This document shows, piece after piece, positions 51,739 to 60,672 of a stretch of DNA of 64,000 nucleotides. Below the pieces are notes generated by a model. The model saw nothing but the letters and a program-made list of their open reading frames with translations. It was not told the origin of the DNA and did no database searches. The number at the start of each line of letters is the position of its first letter. The stretch's first letter is position 1. Source of the DNA: Marinimicrococcus sp033875255 (GTDB lineage: Bacteria; Pseudomonadota; Alphaproteobacteria; Geminicoccales; Geminicoccaceae). A program made the position numbers and the translations under genes. The stretch is taken from NCBI GenBank assembly GCA_033875255.1, contig JAWZSN010000025.1, positions 1 to 64,000 of the forward strand, given 5' to 3'.

Positions 51739-52191
51739 GTGAAAGAGCAGTATCTCCAGACCACCCGCCTCATCGAGCGCCTGCACCGGCGCTTTCTCGA
51801 CGTCATCAAATCGGAGTTGGACCGGCTTGGTGTCGAGGACATCAACAACGTCCAGACCCTGATCCTCTTCAATATCAACGAGGACCAGCTGACCGTGGGC
51901 GAGCTCACGGCGCGCGGCTATTATCTGGGCTCGAACGTTTCCTACAACGTCAAGAAGCTGGTCGAGAACGGCTACCTGATCCAGGAGCGCTCGGCCCATG
52001 ACCGGCGGATGACCCGCGTGCGGCTGGCCGACAAGGGGCTCGAGCTCACGGCCAAGATCAACCAGCTCTACGGCCGCAACGCCGAGGAGATCGAGGGCCG
52101 AATCGCCTCGACCGAGCAGCTCGGCCAGGTCAACAGCGTGCTCATGAGCCTCGAGCGGTTCTGGAGCAACCTCGTTAGCTTCACCCGCTGA
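51739..52191 (+). CDS. MarR/LdtR-type winged-helix regulator
   Basis: A 150-residue regulator. The N-terminal dimer helix (EQYLQTTRLIERLHRRFLDVI) is followed by a winged helix (TVGELTARGYYLGSNVSYNV, KKLVENGYLIQERS, DRRMTRVRLADKG). It matches the alphaproteobacterial LdtR group, known in Liberibacter for control of an L,D-transpeptidase gene. The start is GTG 51739. Likely its own transcription unit. Confidence 0.88.
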   Translation: MKEQYLQTTRLIERLHRRFLDVIKSELDRLGVEDINNVQTLILFNINEDQLTVGELTARGYYLGSNVSYNVKKLVENGYLIQERSAHDRRMTRVRLADKGLELTAKINQLYGRNAEEIEGRIASTEQLGQVNSVLMSLERFWSNLVSFTR

Positions 52192-52197
52192 CCCCGA

Positions 52198-52231
52198 GGC
52201 CGGAGGGGGCGTCTCCAGCCGCCCTCCGGCC
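52198..52231. terminator. Hairpin between the convergent regulator genes
   Basis: A perfect 10-bp stem, ggccggaggg at 52198-52207 with ccctccggcc at 52222-52231, and a 14-base GC-rich loop. It lies in the 81-bp gap between the stops of the LdtR-type gene and phaR. There is no U-run. A bidirectional terminator is the simplest reading. Confidence 0.55.
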
Positions 52232-52272
52232 GGGTGGTCCTCGCCGGCTGCCGCTTCGTGGCGCGTCGCGGC

Positions 52273-52956
52273 CTACTTGCCCTTCTCGGCGACCGGCGTG
52301 CGGGACGCAGCCTTGTCCAGTTGCTCGAGCTGACGTTGCAGCTCGTGCATCCGGGTCTTGAGCTCGCGCATCTCGTTGCCCAGATCCTGCGACGGGCCGG
52401 CCGGCGGAGCGCTGGCGCTCGGCGCAGCCTCACGGGCCGGGCGTGAGGGTGTCTCCTGCCCGCCGCCGGACTCGCTGCCCGGGAAGGGCTGGAACATGCT
52501 GGCCGCGCGCTGGAACATCGCCATGTTCTGGCGAGCCATGTCCTCGAACTGGCTGACGGGGAAGAAGCGGCCGAACGTGTCTTCCATGTAGGACCGCATC
52601 TGGTCCTGGTGCCGCGCGAAGTTCTCCATGGAGAGCTCCAGATAGCGCGGCAGGAAAGCGTGGAGATTGTCGTCGTAGTAGCCGATCACCTGCCTGAGGA
52701 AACCGATGGGCAGGAGATTCCGGCCCTTGCTGTCCTCGTCGAGGATGATCTGGGTGAGGACCGAGCGGGTGATGTCCTCGCCCGATTTGGCGTCGTAGAC
52801 GACGAACTCCTCGCCGTTCCGCACCATCTGGCACAGCTCTTCGAGCGTGACATAGCAACTCGTCGCGGTGTTGTAGAGACGCCTGTTGGCGTACTTCTTC
52901 ACCACCGCGACGTTGTCGCCGTTGCCGGCGCCGGCTTCCGGTTTGCGTGTCGCCAT
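52273..52956 (-). CDS. phaR: Polyhydroxyalkanoate synthesis regulator PhaR
   Basis: A 227-residue DNA-binding protein. The PHB/PHA accumulation domain is VVKKYANRRLYNTATSCYVT through DEDSKGRNLLP (residues about 17-80), followed by the second PHB_acc repeat (GFLRQVIGYYDDNLHAFLPR, YLELSMENFARHQDQMRSYM) and a coiled-coil C-terminus. It binds PHA granules and represses phasin genes. ATG 52956 is chosen on domain alignment. PHA synthase genes are outside the window. Confidence 0.93.
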   Translation of the reverse strand: MATRKPEAGAGNGDNVAVVKKYANRRLYNTATSCYVTLEELCQMVRNGEEFVVYDAKSGEDITRSVLTQIILDEDSKGRNLLPIGFLRQVIGYYDDNLHAFLPRYLELSMENFARHQDQMRSYMEDTFGRFFPVSQFEDMARQNMAMFQRAASMFQPFPGSESGGGQETPSRPAREAAPSASAPPAGPSQDLGNEMRELKTRMHELQRQLEQLDKAASRTPVAEKGK

Positions 52957-53074
52957 CCCGTGCTCCGCGATCTCGGGGCAAGACGGCGGGGCGGTGTGCC
53001 CGTTCTCGTGCCCGAAACGTACTTCGCGAGAGGATAGGCGGTCAGCCCGCCGCTTGCCAGCGTCGGCTGGAAGC

Positions 53075-53632
53075 TCAGCCCTCGAGGGCAGGCGCGGTCT
53101 CAGCACCTTCCTCGGCGGCCGGGCTTTCCTCCGCCTCGTCGCCCTGGCTCACAGGCTGGGCGCGCCCGGCCTGGACCTCGGCTTCCTCGACGGTCCGCGC
53201 AATGTTCACCACCAGCGTCACCTCGACCTCGGGGTGCAACGCCACGGTGACGTCATGAACGCCCAGCATCTTGAGCGGCTGGTCGAGAACGACCTGTGCG
53301 CGCTCGATGGTGACGCCCTCGTCGGTGAAGGCGGCGGCGATGTCGCGGCTCGAGACCGACCCGTAGAGATGGCGGCTCTCGCTGGCCTGCCGGAGGATCA
53401 CCACCGAGCGGCCGGCGATCTCCTGCCGGATCTTCTCGGCCTCCTCGCGGCGCTCGAGATTCTGCGTCTCGAGCTGCTGGCGGCGCTTGTCGAAATCCTG
53501 CTTGGCCCGCTCGGTGGCGCGCAGCGCCTTGCCCTTGGGGATGAGGAAGTTCCGGGCGAAGCCGTCCTTGACGGCGACGATCTCGCCCATCTGGCCGAGC
53601 TTGGGAACGCGTTCGAGAAGGATGACCTGCAT
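53075..53632 (-). CDS. rplI: 50S ribosomal protein L9
   Basis: A 185-residue protein. The N-terminal rRNA-binding domain begins MQVILLERVPKLGQMGEIVA with VKDGFARNFLIPKGKALRAT, followed by a long connecting helix and a C-terminal domain ending near residue 150. An acidic tail of about 35 residues (EEAEVQAGRAQP through EEGAETAPALEG) is an alphaproteobacterial extension. Last gene of the rpsF-rpsR-DUF2232-rplI operon. Confidence 0.97.
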   Translation of the reverse strand: MQVILLERVPKLGQMGEIVAVKDGFARNFLIPKGKALRATERAKQDFDKRRQQLETQNLERREEAEKIRQEIAGRSVVILRQASESRHLYGSVSSRDIAAAFTDEGVTIERAQVVLDQPLKMLGVHDVTVALHPEVEVTLVVNIARTVEEAEVQAGRAQPVSQGDEAEESPAAEEGAETAPALEG

Positions 53633-53644
53633 GTTGACCTCCGA

Positions 53645-54562
53645 TCAGGCAAATCGGCGCCGCAGGCCGGCCCAGCTCTCGACGAGCCCGAGAAGGGCTA
53701 CTCCCGGAAGAAGCGGCCAGCTGAACAGCACCAGAAGAAGATAGACCATCACCAGCGGCGCGCGACCCGAGGCGCGCCGACGGACCAGCGCGTGGATCAC
53801 CGCGAGGCCCTGGAACAGGAACGGCAGCCCGCACAGCAGCAGGGCCAGCCCGCCCAGATGGGCGAGCGGCTCGCCGCCGAGGAGCAGCGCCAGCGCGCCC
53901 ACCACCGCGCCGGGGAGGCACCAGGACGGCGCCTCGAAGGCGACGATGTCGGGCGAGGGCCGCAGGGCCCGGCCGGCACGCACCATCACGAGCTGGGCCA
54001 CGAGGGCGTTCAGCAACGCCATCGCAGCAAGCGACAGCGCCGCCACGCCCGGCAGCCAAACCGCTGCACCGGCCAGTGCCGAGGCCAGCCGCGCGCCCAG
54101 CGCCGGATCGCCGGCATGGCTCGCAAGCTCGCTGGCGAGCTCGCCGAACAGCTGACCGAGCCCGCCCGAGCGGGAATCGAGCCAGAGCAGGGCCGCGCCG
54201 CCGGCGAGCAGCACATAGAGCACGAGCCGGCCGAGCATGGCACCCGCTGGAAACCACTCCCTGCCCCCGTCCTCGCGCGCCCGCCAGAGCAGCGCCGCGC
54301 GCACCAGAAGGAGCACGGGAACCGCCTCGACGGCGACGAAGACGCCCAGCAGCACCACATCACCCAGCAAGGTGATCAGCAGTCCCGCCCCGGCAGCCGC
54401 CGCCGCTGCCGCCTGAAATCCCAGGCCGAGACCCGTGATGAGCAGGGGCAGCTGGACGAAATAGAACAGGGCGGGGGCGCCGGTCGCGCCGAAGACCAGC
54501 GACAGGAACAGCGTGGCGCTGGCGAGACCCGCCAGCGCCGTGAACGCAGCCGCCCGGCCCAT
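53645..54562 (-). CDS. DUF2232 membrane protein
   Basis: A 305-residue integral membrane protein with about eight helices, very rich in Ala and Leu. A DUF2232 (YybS-like) protein is regularly found between rpsR and rplI in alphaproteobacteria, as here, 12 bp before rplI. Function unknown; a substrate-specific transporter component has been proposed for relatives but nothing in the sequence proves it. Confidence 0.85.
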   Translation of the reverse strand: MGRAAAFTALAGLASATLFLSLVFGATGAPALFYFVQLPLLITGLGLGFQAAAAAAAGAGLLITLLGDVVLLGVFVAVEAVPVLLLVRAALLWRAREDGGREWFPAGAMLGRLVLYVLLAGGAALLWLDSRSGGLGQLFGELASELASHAGDPALGARLASALAGAAVWLPGVAALSLAAMALLNALVAQLVMVRAGRALRPSPDIVAFEAPSWCLPGAVVGALALLLGGEPLAHLGGLALLLCGLPFLFQGLAVIHALVRRRASGRAPLVMVYLLLVLFSWPLLPGVALLGLVESWAGLRRRFA

Positions 54563-54583
54563 GGATCGATACTCGGTTGAGCG

Positions 54584-54937
54584 TCAGTGCGCCACGTAGG
54601 GCAGGAGGGCGAGCTCGCGCGCCCGCTTGATCGCCTTGGCCAGCGCACGCTGCTCCTTGGCGGTCACCGCGGTGATCCGACGCGGGACGATCTTGCCACG
54701 CTCCGAGACGAACCGCTGGAGCAGCTTGATGTCCTTATAGTCGATCTGCGGCGCGTCGGCGTGCGCGAACGGGCTTGTCTTGCGCCGGCGGAAGAACGGG
54801 CGGCGGATGGTGATGTTCGGCGGCTCGTTGCCGGACGGACGGCGACGGTCGCCGCCACGGTCACGGTCATAGCCGCCACCGCCCTGCGCGCCACGCTCTT
54901 CGCGGGCCTGCGGCTGGTTCTCGCGTTCCTCGGTCAT
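54584..54937 (-). CDS. rpsR: 30S ribosomal protein S18
   Basis: 117 residues. The S18 core starts near residue 45 (RRPFFRRRKTSPF) and contains IDYKDIKLLQRFVSERGKI and RRITAVTAKEQRALAKAIKR. Normal S18 is 75-90 residues. The first 40 residues are a Glu/Arg/Gly/Asp-rich disordered extension. ATG 54937 begins MTEERENQ; the frame offers another ATG four codons upstream that would overlap rpsF by four bases. Confidence 0.96.
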   Translation of the reverse strand: MTEERENQPQAREERGAQGGGGYDRDRGGDRRRPSGNEPPNITIRRPFFRRRKTSPFAHADAPQIDYKDIKLLQRFVSERGKIVPRRITAVTAKEQRALAKAIKRARELALLPYVAH

Positions 54938-54945
54938 CGTCTCTC

Positions 54946-55320
54946 TCAACCCCTGTCGCGGAAGTCGCGGTCGCGGCGGCCGCGCTCATCGCGGCTGGCC
55001 TTGGCCTGCATCACCGCCGAGGGGCCTTCCTCGAGAGCTTCGACCTTGACCGTCAGGTAGCGCAGAACGTCCTCGTTGATCCGCTCGTTGCGCTCGAGTT
55101 CCGCAATGGCCTCGGCCGGCGCCTCGACGTTGAGGTGCAGGTAGTGGCCCTTCCGGTTCTTCCGGACGCGGTAGGCGAGGTTCCGCAGACCCCAGTACTC
55201 GGTCTTGACGACCTGGCCGCCGTTCTCGCTGACCAGCTGGCCAAACGTCTCGGCGAGCGCCTGCGCCTGCTGACCCGACAGATCGGGGCGGGCGATCAGC
55301 GTATGCTCGTAGAAGGGCAT
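54946..55320 (-). CDS. rpsF: 30S ribosomal protein S6
   Basis: A 124-residue protein. MPFYEHTLIARPDLSGQQAQ at the start and WGLRNLAYRVRKNRKGHY in the middle are diagnostic. An Arg/Asp-rich tail (RDERGRRDRDFRDRG) follows. It pairs with S18 in the 30S platform. First gene of the operon, divergent from fabD. Confidence 0.97.
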   Translation of the reverse strand: MPFYEHTLIARPDLSGQQAQALAETFGQLVSENGGQVVKTEYWGLRNLAYRVRKNRKGHYLHLNVEAPAEAIAELERNERINEDVLRYLTVKVEALEEGPSAVMQAKASRDERGRRDRDFRDRG

Positions 55321-55454
55321 TGCTGCCGTTGTCTCCCAGGTTTTCCGCAAACACACCAAAAGGCACCGCCGACCCAATATCGACGGATCCCGTGATTCAG
55401 GCACCACGCCACGGCCGCAGCGGCGGCGCGGTACCGCGCGGAAGCAGGTCGCGG

Positions 55455-55482
55455 ACTATACAGAAAAGCCAAACCCCCGCAA
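55455..55482 (-). promoter_or_regulatory. Candidate promoter for rpsF operon
   Basis: On the minus strand TTGCGG (55482-55477) lies 16 bp before TATAGT (55460-55455), about 135 bp upstream of the rpsF start. It is back to back with the fabD promoter candidate. Judged from consensus similarity only. Confidence 0.4.
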
Positions 55483-55488
55483 GCCCGC

Positions 55489-55516
55489 TTGACAGGCAGG
55501 GCTCGGCGGTTATGAG
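55489..55516 (+). promoter_or_regulatory. Candidate promoter for fabD operon
   Basis: A perfect -35 hexamer TTGACA (55489-55494) and TATGAG (55511-55516) separated by 16 bp, 47 bp before the fabD ATG. It is the best sigma-70-like match in this divergent region. Confidence 0.5.
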
Positions 55517-55562
55517 CAACCGGGTTTTAGGCCGAAGCCAGCGCGAAGGGTAGCACTTTATA

Positions 55563-56516
55563 ATGAAGCGCATCGCCGTGTTTCCGGGGCAGGGCTCCCA
55601 GCAGGTCGGCATGGGGCGGGCGCTCCACGACGCGATCCCCGCCGCCCGGGAGGTCTTCGCCGAGGTGGACGAGGCGCTCGGCGAGAAGCTCTCGCTCCTG
55701 ATCTTCGAGGGACCGGCCGAGGAGCTGACCCTGACGCGCAACGCCCAGCCCGCCCTCATGGCGACCTCGCTCGCCGCGGTGCGCGCGCTCGAGGCGGCGC
55801 TCGGCGGCAGGCTCGGGCAGGCGGTCCACTATGTGGCTGGCCATTCCCTGGGCGAGTACAGCGCGCTGGCCGCGACCGGGGCGATCAGTGTCGGCGAGGC
55901 GGCTCGGCTGCTGCGCCTGCGCGGCGAGGCGATGCAGCGCGCGGTGCCGGCCGGCGAGGGCGCCATGGCGGCGATCCTCGGGCTCGGCCACGACCAGGTC
56001 GAGGCGGTGGCGGCGGATGCGGCCCACGGCGAGGTGTGCGAGCTGGCCAACGACAACAGCGAGGGCCAGGCGGTGGTGAGTGGCCACCGCACCGCTGTCG
56101 AGCGGGCGGTGCAGATCGCCAAGGAGAAGGGAGCGCGGCGCAGCATGCTGCTGCAGGTGAGCGCGCCCTTCCACTGCGCCCTGATGGCGCCGGCCGCCGA
56201 CGAGCTCGCCCCGGCCCTGGCCGCGGCCGGCTTCGTGGCGCCCCAGGTGCCGCTGATCGCCAACGTCACCGCCACGCCCGTGAGCGATCCGGCGCAGATC
56301 GCCGATCTGCTGCGGCGCCAGGTCACGGCGCGGGTGCGCTGGCGGGAGACCATGGCCCGCATGCACGAGCTCGGGGCCGGTGCCGTGATCGAGCTCGGCG
56401 CCGGCAAGGTCCTCACCGGTCTGGCCAAACGCGGCGTGGCCGGTGCCAATCTCTTCAATGTCCAGGAACCGGACGACGTGGCAGCACTGGCCGCGGCGCT
56501 CGGAGCAGGGAGCTGA
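55563..56516 (+). CDS. fabD: Malonyl-CoA:ACP transacylase
   Basis: A 317-residue enzyme loading malonate onto ACP. The start VFPGQGSQQVGMG and the nucleophile Ser95 in GHSLGEYSALAA are diagnostic. The partner His is in SAPFHCALMAPA. It starts the fabD-fabG-acpP-fabF cluster of type II fatty-acid synthesis. Its stop is one base before the fabG ATG. Confidence 0.96.
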   Translation: MKRIAVFPGQGSQQVGMGRALHDAIPAAREVFAEVDEALGEKLSLLIFEGPAEELTLTRNAQPALMATSLAAVRALEAALGGRLGQAVHYVAGHSLGEYSALAATGAISVGEAARLLRLRGEAMQRAVPAGEGAMAAILGLGHDQVEAVAADAAHGEVCELANDNSEGQAVVSGHRTAVERAVQIAKEKGARRSMLLQVSAPFHCALMAPAADELAPALAAAGFVAPQVPLIANVTATPVSDPAQIADLLRRQVTARVRWRETMARMHELGAGAVIELGAGKVLTGLAKRGVAGANLFNVQEPDDVAALAAALGAGS

Positions 56517-56517
56517 C

Positions 56518-57261
56518 ATGGCGGGAGCCTTCGATCTCGACGGCCAGGTAGCGGTCGTCACCGGCGCTTCGGGCGGCATCGGCGGCGCCATCGCGCGCAG
56601 CCTGCATGCCCAGGGTGCCACCGTGGTGCTCACCGGCCGCCGCCGCGAGGCGCTGGACGCCCTGGCGGGCGAGCTGGGCGAGCGGGCCCATGTGGTGGTG
56701 GCCGACACCACCGAGGAGGGTGCCGCCGAGAGGATCGTCGCCGAGGCCGAGAAGCTGGGCTCGCTCGACATCCTCGTGAACAATGCCGGCATCACCCGCG
56801 ACACGCTGGCCATGCGCATGAAGGACGCCGACTGGGCGGGGGTCATCGACACCAACCTCACTGCCTGCTTCCGCCTCGCCCGGGCCTCGCTCAAGGGGAT
56901 GATGAAGCGGCGCCACGGCCGCATCATCAACATCACCTCCATCGTCGGCGTCACGGGCAATGCAGGCCAGACCAACTATGCCGCCGCCAAGGCCGGCCTG
57001 ATCGGCATGAGCAAGGCGCTGGCGGCCGAGATCGCGGCGCGCGGCATCACCGTGAACTGCGTGGCGCCGGGCTTCGTCGCCACCGCCATGACCGACGCGC
57101 TCGACGAGAAGCAGCGCGACGCCCTGACACAGCGGATTCCCGCCGGCAGGCTCGGAAAGCCGGAAGACGTGGCGGCCGCCTGCCTCTATCTTGCGAGCCG
57201 CGAGGCGGGCTGGGTCACGGGCCAGACGCTGCACGTCAACGGCGGCATGGCAATGATCTGA
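56518..57261 (+). CDS. fabG: 3-oxoacyl-ACP reductase
   Basis: A 247-residue SDR reductase using NADPH. The cofactor loop is VTGASGGIGGAIA, followed by NNAG, the catalytic Ser in INITSIVG, and Tyr/Lys in TNYAAAKAGLIGM. It is followed by acpP after 121 bp. ATG 56518 is one base after the fabD stop. Confidence 0.96.
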   Translation: MAGAFDLDGQVAVVTGASGGIGGAIARSLHAQGATVVLTGRRREALDALAGELGERAHVVVADTTEEGAAERIVAEAEKLGSLDILVNNAGITRDTLAMRMKDADWAGVIDTNLTACFRLARASLKGMMKRRHGRIINITSIVGVTGNAGQTNYAAAKAGLIGMSKALAAEIAARGITVNCVAPGFVATAMTDALDEKQRDALTQRIPAGRLGKPEDVAAACLYLASREAGWVTGQTLHVNGGMAMI

Positions 57262-57382
57262 ATCCGCGGCCAGCGCGGGGGCTCCCGCGCTGGTCAAGTT
57301 CCACACCTTCGTGTAAAAACCGCACGTCGTTTGCGCCCGGGATAGCGATGCCCGTGCGTCGGCCAATGGAGACTTCCGAGCA

Positions 57383-57616
57383 ATGAGCGATATCGCCGAG
57401 CGCGTTAAGAAGATCGTCGTCGAGCACCTGGGCGTCGATGAGGCCAAGGTCACCGAGAACGCCAGCTTCGTCGACGATCTGGGCGCCGACAGCCTCGACA
57501 CCGTCGAGCTCGTGATGGCGTTCGAGGAGGAGTTCGGCTGCGAGATCCCCGATGACGCCGCCGAGAAGATCCTGACCGTGAAGGATGCCATCAACTACAT
57601 TCAAGAGCACGGCTGA
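57383..57616 (+). CDS. acpP: Acyl carrier protein
   Basis: A 77-residue acidic four-helix carrier. The phosphopantetheine site is Ser37 in GADSLDTVELVMAFEEEFG. Length and start (MSDIAERVKKIVVEHLGV) are standard. It carries acyl chains in fatty-acid synthesis. The 121-bp gap before it is big enough for a separate promoter, common for acpP. Confidence 0.97.
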   Translation: MSDIAERVKKIVVEHLGVDEAKVTENASFVDDLGADSLDTVELVMAFEEEFGCEIPDDAAEKILTVKDAINYIQEHG

Positions 57617-57665
57617 GCATCGCCGCCGGCCCTTGCCTCTGTCTACTGAGCGGGATGGGAACGTA

Positions 57666-58934
57666 GTGCGACGCGTCGTTGTCACAGGTCTCGGCATGGT
57701 CACCCCGCTCGGCAGCGGGGTCGACGTCAGCTGGCGGAGGCTGCTCGACGGCCAGTCGGGGCTGCGTCGGATCACCGAGTTCGACGTCTCCGACCTGCCG
57801 GCGCAGATCGCCGGCATGGTGCCACAGGGCGAGGAGGAGGGGGCGTTCCGCGCCGCCGACTTCGTGCCCGCGAAGGACGTTCGCAAGAACGACGCCTTCA
57901 TCATCTACGGGATTGCCGCGGCAACCGAAGCCTTCCGCGACTCCGGCATCGAGCTCAAGACCGAGGAAGAGCGGGAGCGCGCGGGCGTCCTCATCGGCTC
58001 GGGCATTGGCGGTCTGGCGACCATCGCCGAGACCGCGGTGACGCTCGAGAAGCAGGGCCCGCGACGGGTCAGCCCGTTCTTCATCCCGGCCTCGCTCATC
58101 AATCTGGTGAGCGGCCAGGTGTCGATCCGCTTCGGCCTCAAGGGGCCGAACCACGCGGTCGTCACCGCTTGCTCGACCGGCGCGCACGCCATCGGCGACG
58201 CGTCCCGGCTGATCTCGCTGGGCGATGCCGACGTGATGGTGGCGGGCGGCGCCGAGGCGGCGGTCTGCCGCCTGGGCCTGGCAGGCTTCGCGGCTGCCAG
58301 GGCGCTCTCGACCGGCTACAATGACACGCCCGAGAAGGCTTCGCGTCCCTGGGACAAGGGCCGTGACGGCTTCGTCATGGGCGAGGGTGCCGGTGTGGTG
58401 GTGCTCGAGGAGTACGAGCACGCCAGGGCGCGCGGTGCCAAGATCTACGCCGAGGTCAAGGGCTACGGCCTGTCCGGCGACGCCTATCACATCACGGCGC
58501 CGGCACCCGACGGCGATGGCGGCTTCCGCTCGATGCGCGCCGCTCTCAAGAACGCCGGCATGACGCCCGACGATATCGACTACATCAACGCGCACGGCAC
58601 CTCGACGCCGCTGGGCGACGAGATCGAGCTCGGGGCGGCGAGGCGGCTGTTCGGCGAGGCCGCGAGGTCGCTCTCGATGTCCTCGACCAAATCGTCGATC
58701 GGCCACCTCCTGGGCGCCGCCGGCGCGGTCGAGGCGATCTTCAGCATTCTCGCGATCCGCGACCAGATCGTGCCGCCGACTCTCAACCTCGACGACCCGT
58801 CCGAGGGAATCGAGGGCGTCGACCTGGTGCCTCACAAGGCGCGCGAGCGCGAGGTGCGGGCGGCCCTGTCGAACTCCTTCGGCTTTGGCGGCACCAACGC
58901 CTCGGTGATCTTCGCCAGGCCCGGTAGCGCCTGA
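57666..58934 (+). CDS. fabF: 3-oxoacyl-ACP synthase II
   Basis: A 422-residue condensing enzyme. The Cys-His-His triad is seen in VTACSTGAHAIGDA, NAHGTSTPLGDEIE and SSIGHLLGAAGAVEAIF. GTG 57666 starts RRVVVTGLGMVTPLGS; codons further upstream overlap acpP out of frame. It elongates acyl-ACP, including the step to longer unsaturated chains. Confidence 0.96.
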   Translation: MRRVVVTGLGMVTPLGSGVDVSWRRLLDGQSGLRRITEFDVSDLPAQIAGMVPQGEEEGAFRAADFVPAKDVRKNDAFIIYGIAAATEAFRDSGIELKTEEERERAGVLIGSGIGGLATIAETAVTLEKQGPRRVSPFFIPASLINLVSGQVSIRFGLKGPNHAVVTACSTGAHAIGDASRLISLGDADVMVAGGAEAAVCRLGLAGFAAARALSTGYNDTPEKASRPWDKGRDGFVMGEGAGVVVLEEYEHARARGAKIYAEVKGYGLSGDAYHITAPAPDGDGGFRSMRAALKNAGMTPDDIDYINAHGTSTPLGDEIELGAARRLFGEAARSLSMSSTKSSIGHLLGAAGAVEAIFSILAIRDQIVPPTLNLDDPSEGIEGVDLVPHKAREREVRAALSNSFGFGGTNASVIFARPGSA

Positions 58935-58953
58935 GGCGGCGCGGTCCGTCCTC

Positions 58954-59934
58954 GTGCGCAAGCTCGTCAAGCTGGCTTTGGCGCTGGTGGTGGTTTCGGC
59001 CGCCGCCGGCGCTGCGGGCTGGCTGGCCCTCTTTTACTATCTGCAGGAACCCGGGCCGCTCCGCGAGGAGCTGGTGCTCGAGCTGCCACGCGGCTCGGGT
59101 GTCATGGGCATCGCCCGGCAGCTGGCCGAGGCCGACGTGATCCGCTGGCCGCTCGCCTTTGCCGGGGCAGCACGGCTGGAAGGCCGCGACCGATCGCTGC
59201 GCGCCGGCGAGTTCCGCTTCACCCCCGGCATGAGCCCGGCCGAGGTGCTGGCGCTGCTGGAGAGCGGCAAGATCGTTCTCCACCGGATCACCGTGCCCGA
59301 GGGGCTGACGGTGGCCGAGACCTATGCGCTGCTCGAGGCGAGCGAGGTCCTCTCAGGGGAGCTGCCGGCCCTGCCGCCGGAAGGCAGCCTGCTGCCCGAG
59401 ACCTACATGGTGCCGCGTGGCGAGCCGCGCGCCGCCATTGTCGAGCGGATGCGGGCGGGCATGAAGGCTGCGCTCGAGGAGGCCTGGGCAGGCCGCCAGG
59501 AAGACCTGCCGCTGGAGGGGCCGCAGCAGGCGCTGATCCTGGCCTCGGTCATCGAGAAGGAGACGGCGGTGGCCGCCGAGTACCCGCTGGTGGCGGCCGT
59601 CTTCGTCAACCGGCTGCGACGCGGGATGCGGCTGCAGACCGACCCCACGGTGATCTATGCGCTCACCGAGGGGGAGGGGCCGCTGGGCCGGCCGCTGACG
59701 CGCGCCGACCTCGAGACCGACCATCCCTACAATACCTACAAGAACGGCGGCCTTCCGCCGGGGCCTATCGCCAGCCCGGGGCGCGGCGCACTCGCCGCCG
59801 CCGTCGATCCGGCCGATGTGGACTTTCTCTATTTCGTCGCCGACGGTAGCGGTGGCCATGCCTTCGCGCGCACCCTGCGCGAGCACAACCGCAATGTCGC
59901 CCGCTGGCGCCGGGTACGCGACGTAGCACAATGA
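58954..59934 (+). CDS. mltG: Endolytic murein transglycosylase MltG
   Basis: A 326-residue inner-membrane enzyme. An N-terminal helix (residues 5-29) is followed by a LysM-like segment and a YceG catalytic domain. The active-site Glu is in VIEKET near 201. NRLRRGMRLQTDPTVIYAL and LPPGPIASPG are conserved. It cuts nascent glycan strands and sets their length. The start is GTG 58954, 19 bp after fabF. The fabF-mltG order is common. Confidence 0.94.
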   Translation: MRKLVKLALALVVVSAAAGAAGWLALFYYLQEPGPLREELVLELPRGSGVMGIARQLAEADVIRWPLAFAGAARLEGRDRSLRAGEFRFTPGMSPAEVLALLESGKIVLHRITVPEGLTVAETYALLEASEVLSGELPALPPEGSLLPETYMVPRGEPRAAIVERMRAGMKAALEEAWAGRQEDLPLEGPQQALILASVIEKETAVAAEYPLVAAVFVNRLRRGMRLQTDPTVIYALTEGEGPLGRPLTRADLETDHPYNTYKNGGLPPGPIASPGRGALAAAVDPADVDFLYFVADGSGGHAFARTLREHNRNVARWRRVRDVAQ

Positions 59935-60012
59935 GCCGGCGCGGTGGCCCCGCCGGCGGGGCCGCCATTGTTCAGCCGGAGACCTTGCCGGAGACCCCTG
60001 GATGACCTCTTC

Positions 60013-60672
60013 ATGACCGACAGCCACGGCACCCTGGTTCGCCGCCGCGGACTCATGCTGGTGATGTCTTCGCCGTCGGGCGCAGGCAAGACCTCCATCT
60101 CGCGCCGCGTCCTCGAGCTCGAGCCCGAGCTCAGCCTGTCGGTCTCGGTGACCACGAGGCCGCGCCGCCCCGGCGAGGAGGACGGCGTGCACTACCATTT
60201 CATCGACCGGGAGAGCTTCGACCGCATGATCGCGGGCGAGGAGCTGCTGGAGCACGCCGAGGTCTACGGCAACTGCTACGGCACGCCGCGCGGCGCCGTC
60301 GAGGCAGCGCTGGCGGCCGGCCGCGACGTCATGTTCGACATCGACTGGCAGGGAGCCCAGCAACTCCGTGCCACCGCGAGCCGCGACGTGGCGAGCCTGT
60401 TCATCCTGCCGCCGTCGGTGCCGGAGCTGGCCCGCCGCCTGCGCACCCGTGCGCAGGATGCGGAGGACACGGTGCGCTTCCGGCTGGGCCAGGTGGCCTC
60501 CGACGTCACCCACTGGGCCGAGTACGACTATGTTCTGGTGAATGCCTGCTTCGACGAGAGCGTCGAGCGGGTCCGGGCGATCCTCGCCGCCGAGCGGCTG
60601 AAGCGGGAGCGCCAGCCGGGCCTCAACGAGTTCGTTGCCGGCTTTCGCAACGCGGGTTCCTACGAGCCCTGA
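60013..60672 (+). CDS. gmk: Guanylate kinase
   Basis: A 219-residue kinase converting GMP to GDP. The P-loop is SSPSGAGKTSISRRVLE. The GMP-binding stretch is SVTTRPRRPGEEDGVHYHF and the core includes DIDWQGAQQLR. The yicC gene, often found between mltG and gmk, is absent. Its 3' end overlaps that of rsmA by 13 bases, tail to tail. ATG 60013 is used; a few residues before the core are uncertain. Confidence 0.95.
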   Translation: MTDSHGTLVRRRGLMLVMSSPSGAGKTSISRRVLELEPELSLSVSVTTRPRRPGEEDGVHYHFIDRESFDRMIAGEELLEHAEVYGNCYGTPRGAVEAALAAGRDVMFDIDWQGAQQLRATASRDVASLFILPPSVPELARRLRTRAQDAEDTVRFRLGQVASDVTHWAEYDYVLVNACFDESVERVRAILAAERLKRERQPGLNEFVAGFRNAGSYEP

